Source: JASJBU01 sp965372385
GTDB lineage: Bacteria > Pseudomonadota > Gammaproteobacteria > Chromatiales > Chromatiaceae
Direction: 5' to 3'
Assembly (NCBI GenBank): GCA_965372385.1
Contig: CBDVCD010000263.1
Location: 1 to 5,078, forward strand
DNA length: 5,078 bases
Each line of letters begins with the position of its first letter. The first letter of the stretch is position 1. The notes beneath the pieces are model-generated. The model was not told the origin of the DNA. It searched no databases and was given only the letters and a program-made list of their open reading frames with translations. Position numbers and translations under genes: made by a program. Positions 4,851 through 5,078 of the stretch are shown here, piece by piece.

Positions 4851-5078
4851 TGGGAGGCCTCCTGAAGCAAGCCGCGGGTCAGCAGGGCCTGCTCCAGCCA
4901 TTCCAGTTCGGCACTCAGGCCAGCTACCAGTGCTGACTCGTTGGTGGGCCGAACAGCTGCTGGCAAAACCTGCCAGGTGTAGGTCTCAACCTCAAGATGC
5001 GGGTGAATGTCCGGATGATCACGCAGGAAGTCGAGTGCCCTGAATATTTGGTCCTGGGTTGTGCCGAGTCTGTGTGAA
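4847..5078 (-). CDS. eboE: EboE-type metabolite traffic protein, C-terminal part
   Basis: Only the last 76 codons are in the window; the gene enters from the right edge (first full codon at 5077) and ends with TGA at 4849-4847, overlapping the next ATG as ATGA. The readable end begins SHRLGTTQDQ and includes an FLRDHP segment, a HLEVETYTWQVLP stretch (28-39), and a C-terminal helix with ELEWLEQALL (57-66). The VETYTWxVLP stretch followed by an ELEW helix is what I recognise as the C-terminus of EboE, a TIM-barrel protein of the xylose isomerase-like fold found in ebo clusters. The adjoining phosphodiesterase supports this. The catalytic or binding part of the barrel lies outside the window, so its function cannot be judged here. 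Alternative: another sugar-phosphate isomerase/endonuclease-IV-like barrel. Confidence 0.75.
   Translation of the reverse strand, partial: SHRLGTTQDQIFRALDFLRDHPDIHPHLEVETYTWQVLPAAVRPTNESALVAGLSAELEWLEQALLTRGLLQEASQ
4858..4863 (-). promoter_or_regulatory. AGGAGG ribosome site deciding the phosphodiesterase start
   Basis: On the minus strand AGGAGG lies seven bases before the ATG at 4850, within the last codons of the upstream EboE gene. It supports the short N-terminus (MSAPLVVID), in which the metal aspartate sits near the very start as is usual for the cytosolic core of this family. Confidence 0.75.

Overview
The window looks like chromosomal DNA of a free-living or symbiotic proteobacterium, most likely a gammaproteobacterium. 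This is inferred from the gene types (a GAF-GGDEF diguanylate cyclase, a SoxW-like periplasmic thioredoxin-fold protein, an ebo-type cluster), the strong Shine-Dalgarno sites and the moderate to high GC of most genes. No sequence here fixes the genus. There are no rRNA or tRNA genes, insertion sequences or CRISPR arrays.

Layout from left to right. (1) 28-945, minus: a cytosolic diguanylate cyclase with an intact GGEEF active site and an intact inhibitory site, preceded by a good candidate sigma-54 promoter at 984-999. (2) 946-1176: a divergent, AT-rich intergenic region. It holds the sigma-54-like site, a perfect AATATT palindrome, and a very strong Shine-Dalgarno site that lies inside a potential hairpin and precedes a 64-codon ORF of uncertain status. 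(3) 1177-2223, plus: an exported protein with two thioredoxin-fold domains in tandem (CPYC and CAPC). (4) 2265-2798 and 2791-3387, plus: an overlapping two-gene unit with lower GC than its flanks. It encodes a type I isopentenyl-diphosphate isomerase-like Nudix protein without the catalytic cysteine, and a pyridoxamine-5'-phosphate-oxidase-like flavoprotein with an altered substrate site. (5) 3388-3479: a short gap between converging genes with no convincing terminator. (6) 3480-4850 and 4847-5078, minus: the last two genes of an ebo-type cluster, a phosphodiesterase/alkaline-phosphatase-superfamily protein (EboF-type) and the C-terminal end of EboE. They are joined by an ATGA overlap.

How the parts may work together. 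The ebo genes belong to a widespread cluster which, in the cyanobacterium Nostoc punctiforme, is needed to move the scytonemin monomer to the periplasm; its general substrate is unknown. The Idi-like/PNPOx-like pair converges on it and has the look of a small biosynthetic or modifying unit, but a functional link to ebo is only inference from proximity. The most interesting points are the pair of altered enzymes in a low-GC island, the unusual metal-site residues of the phosphodiesterase, and the two regulatory candidates in the divergent intergenic region.
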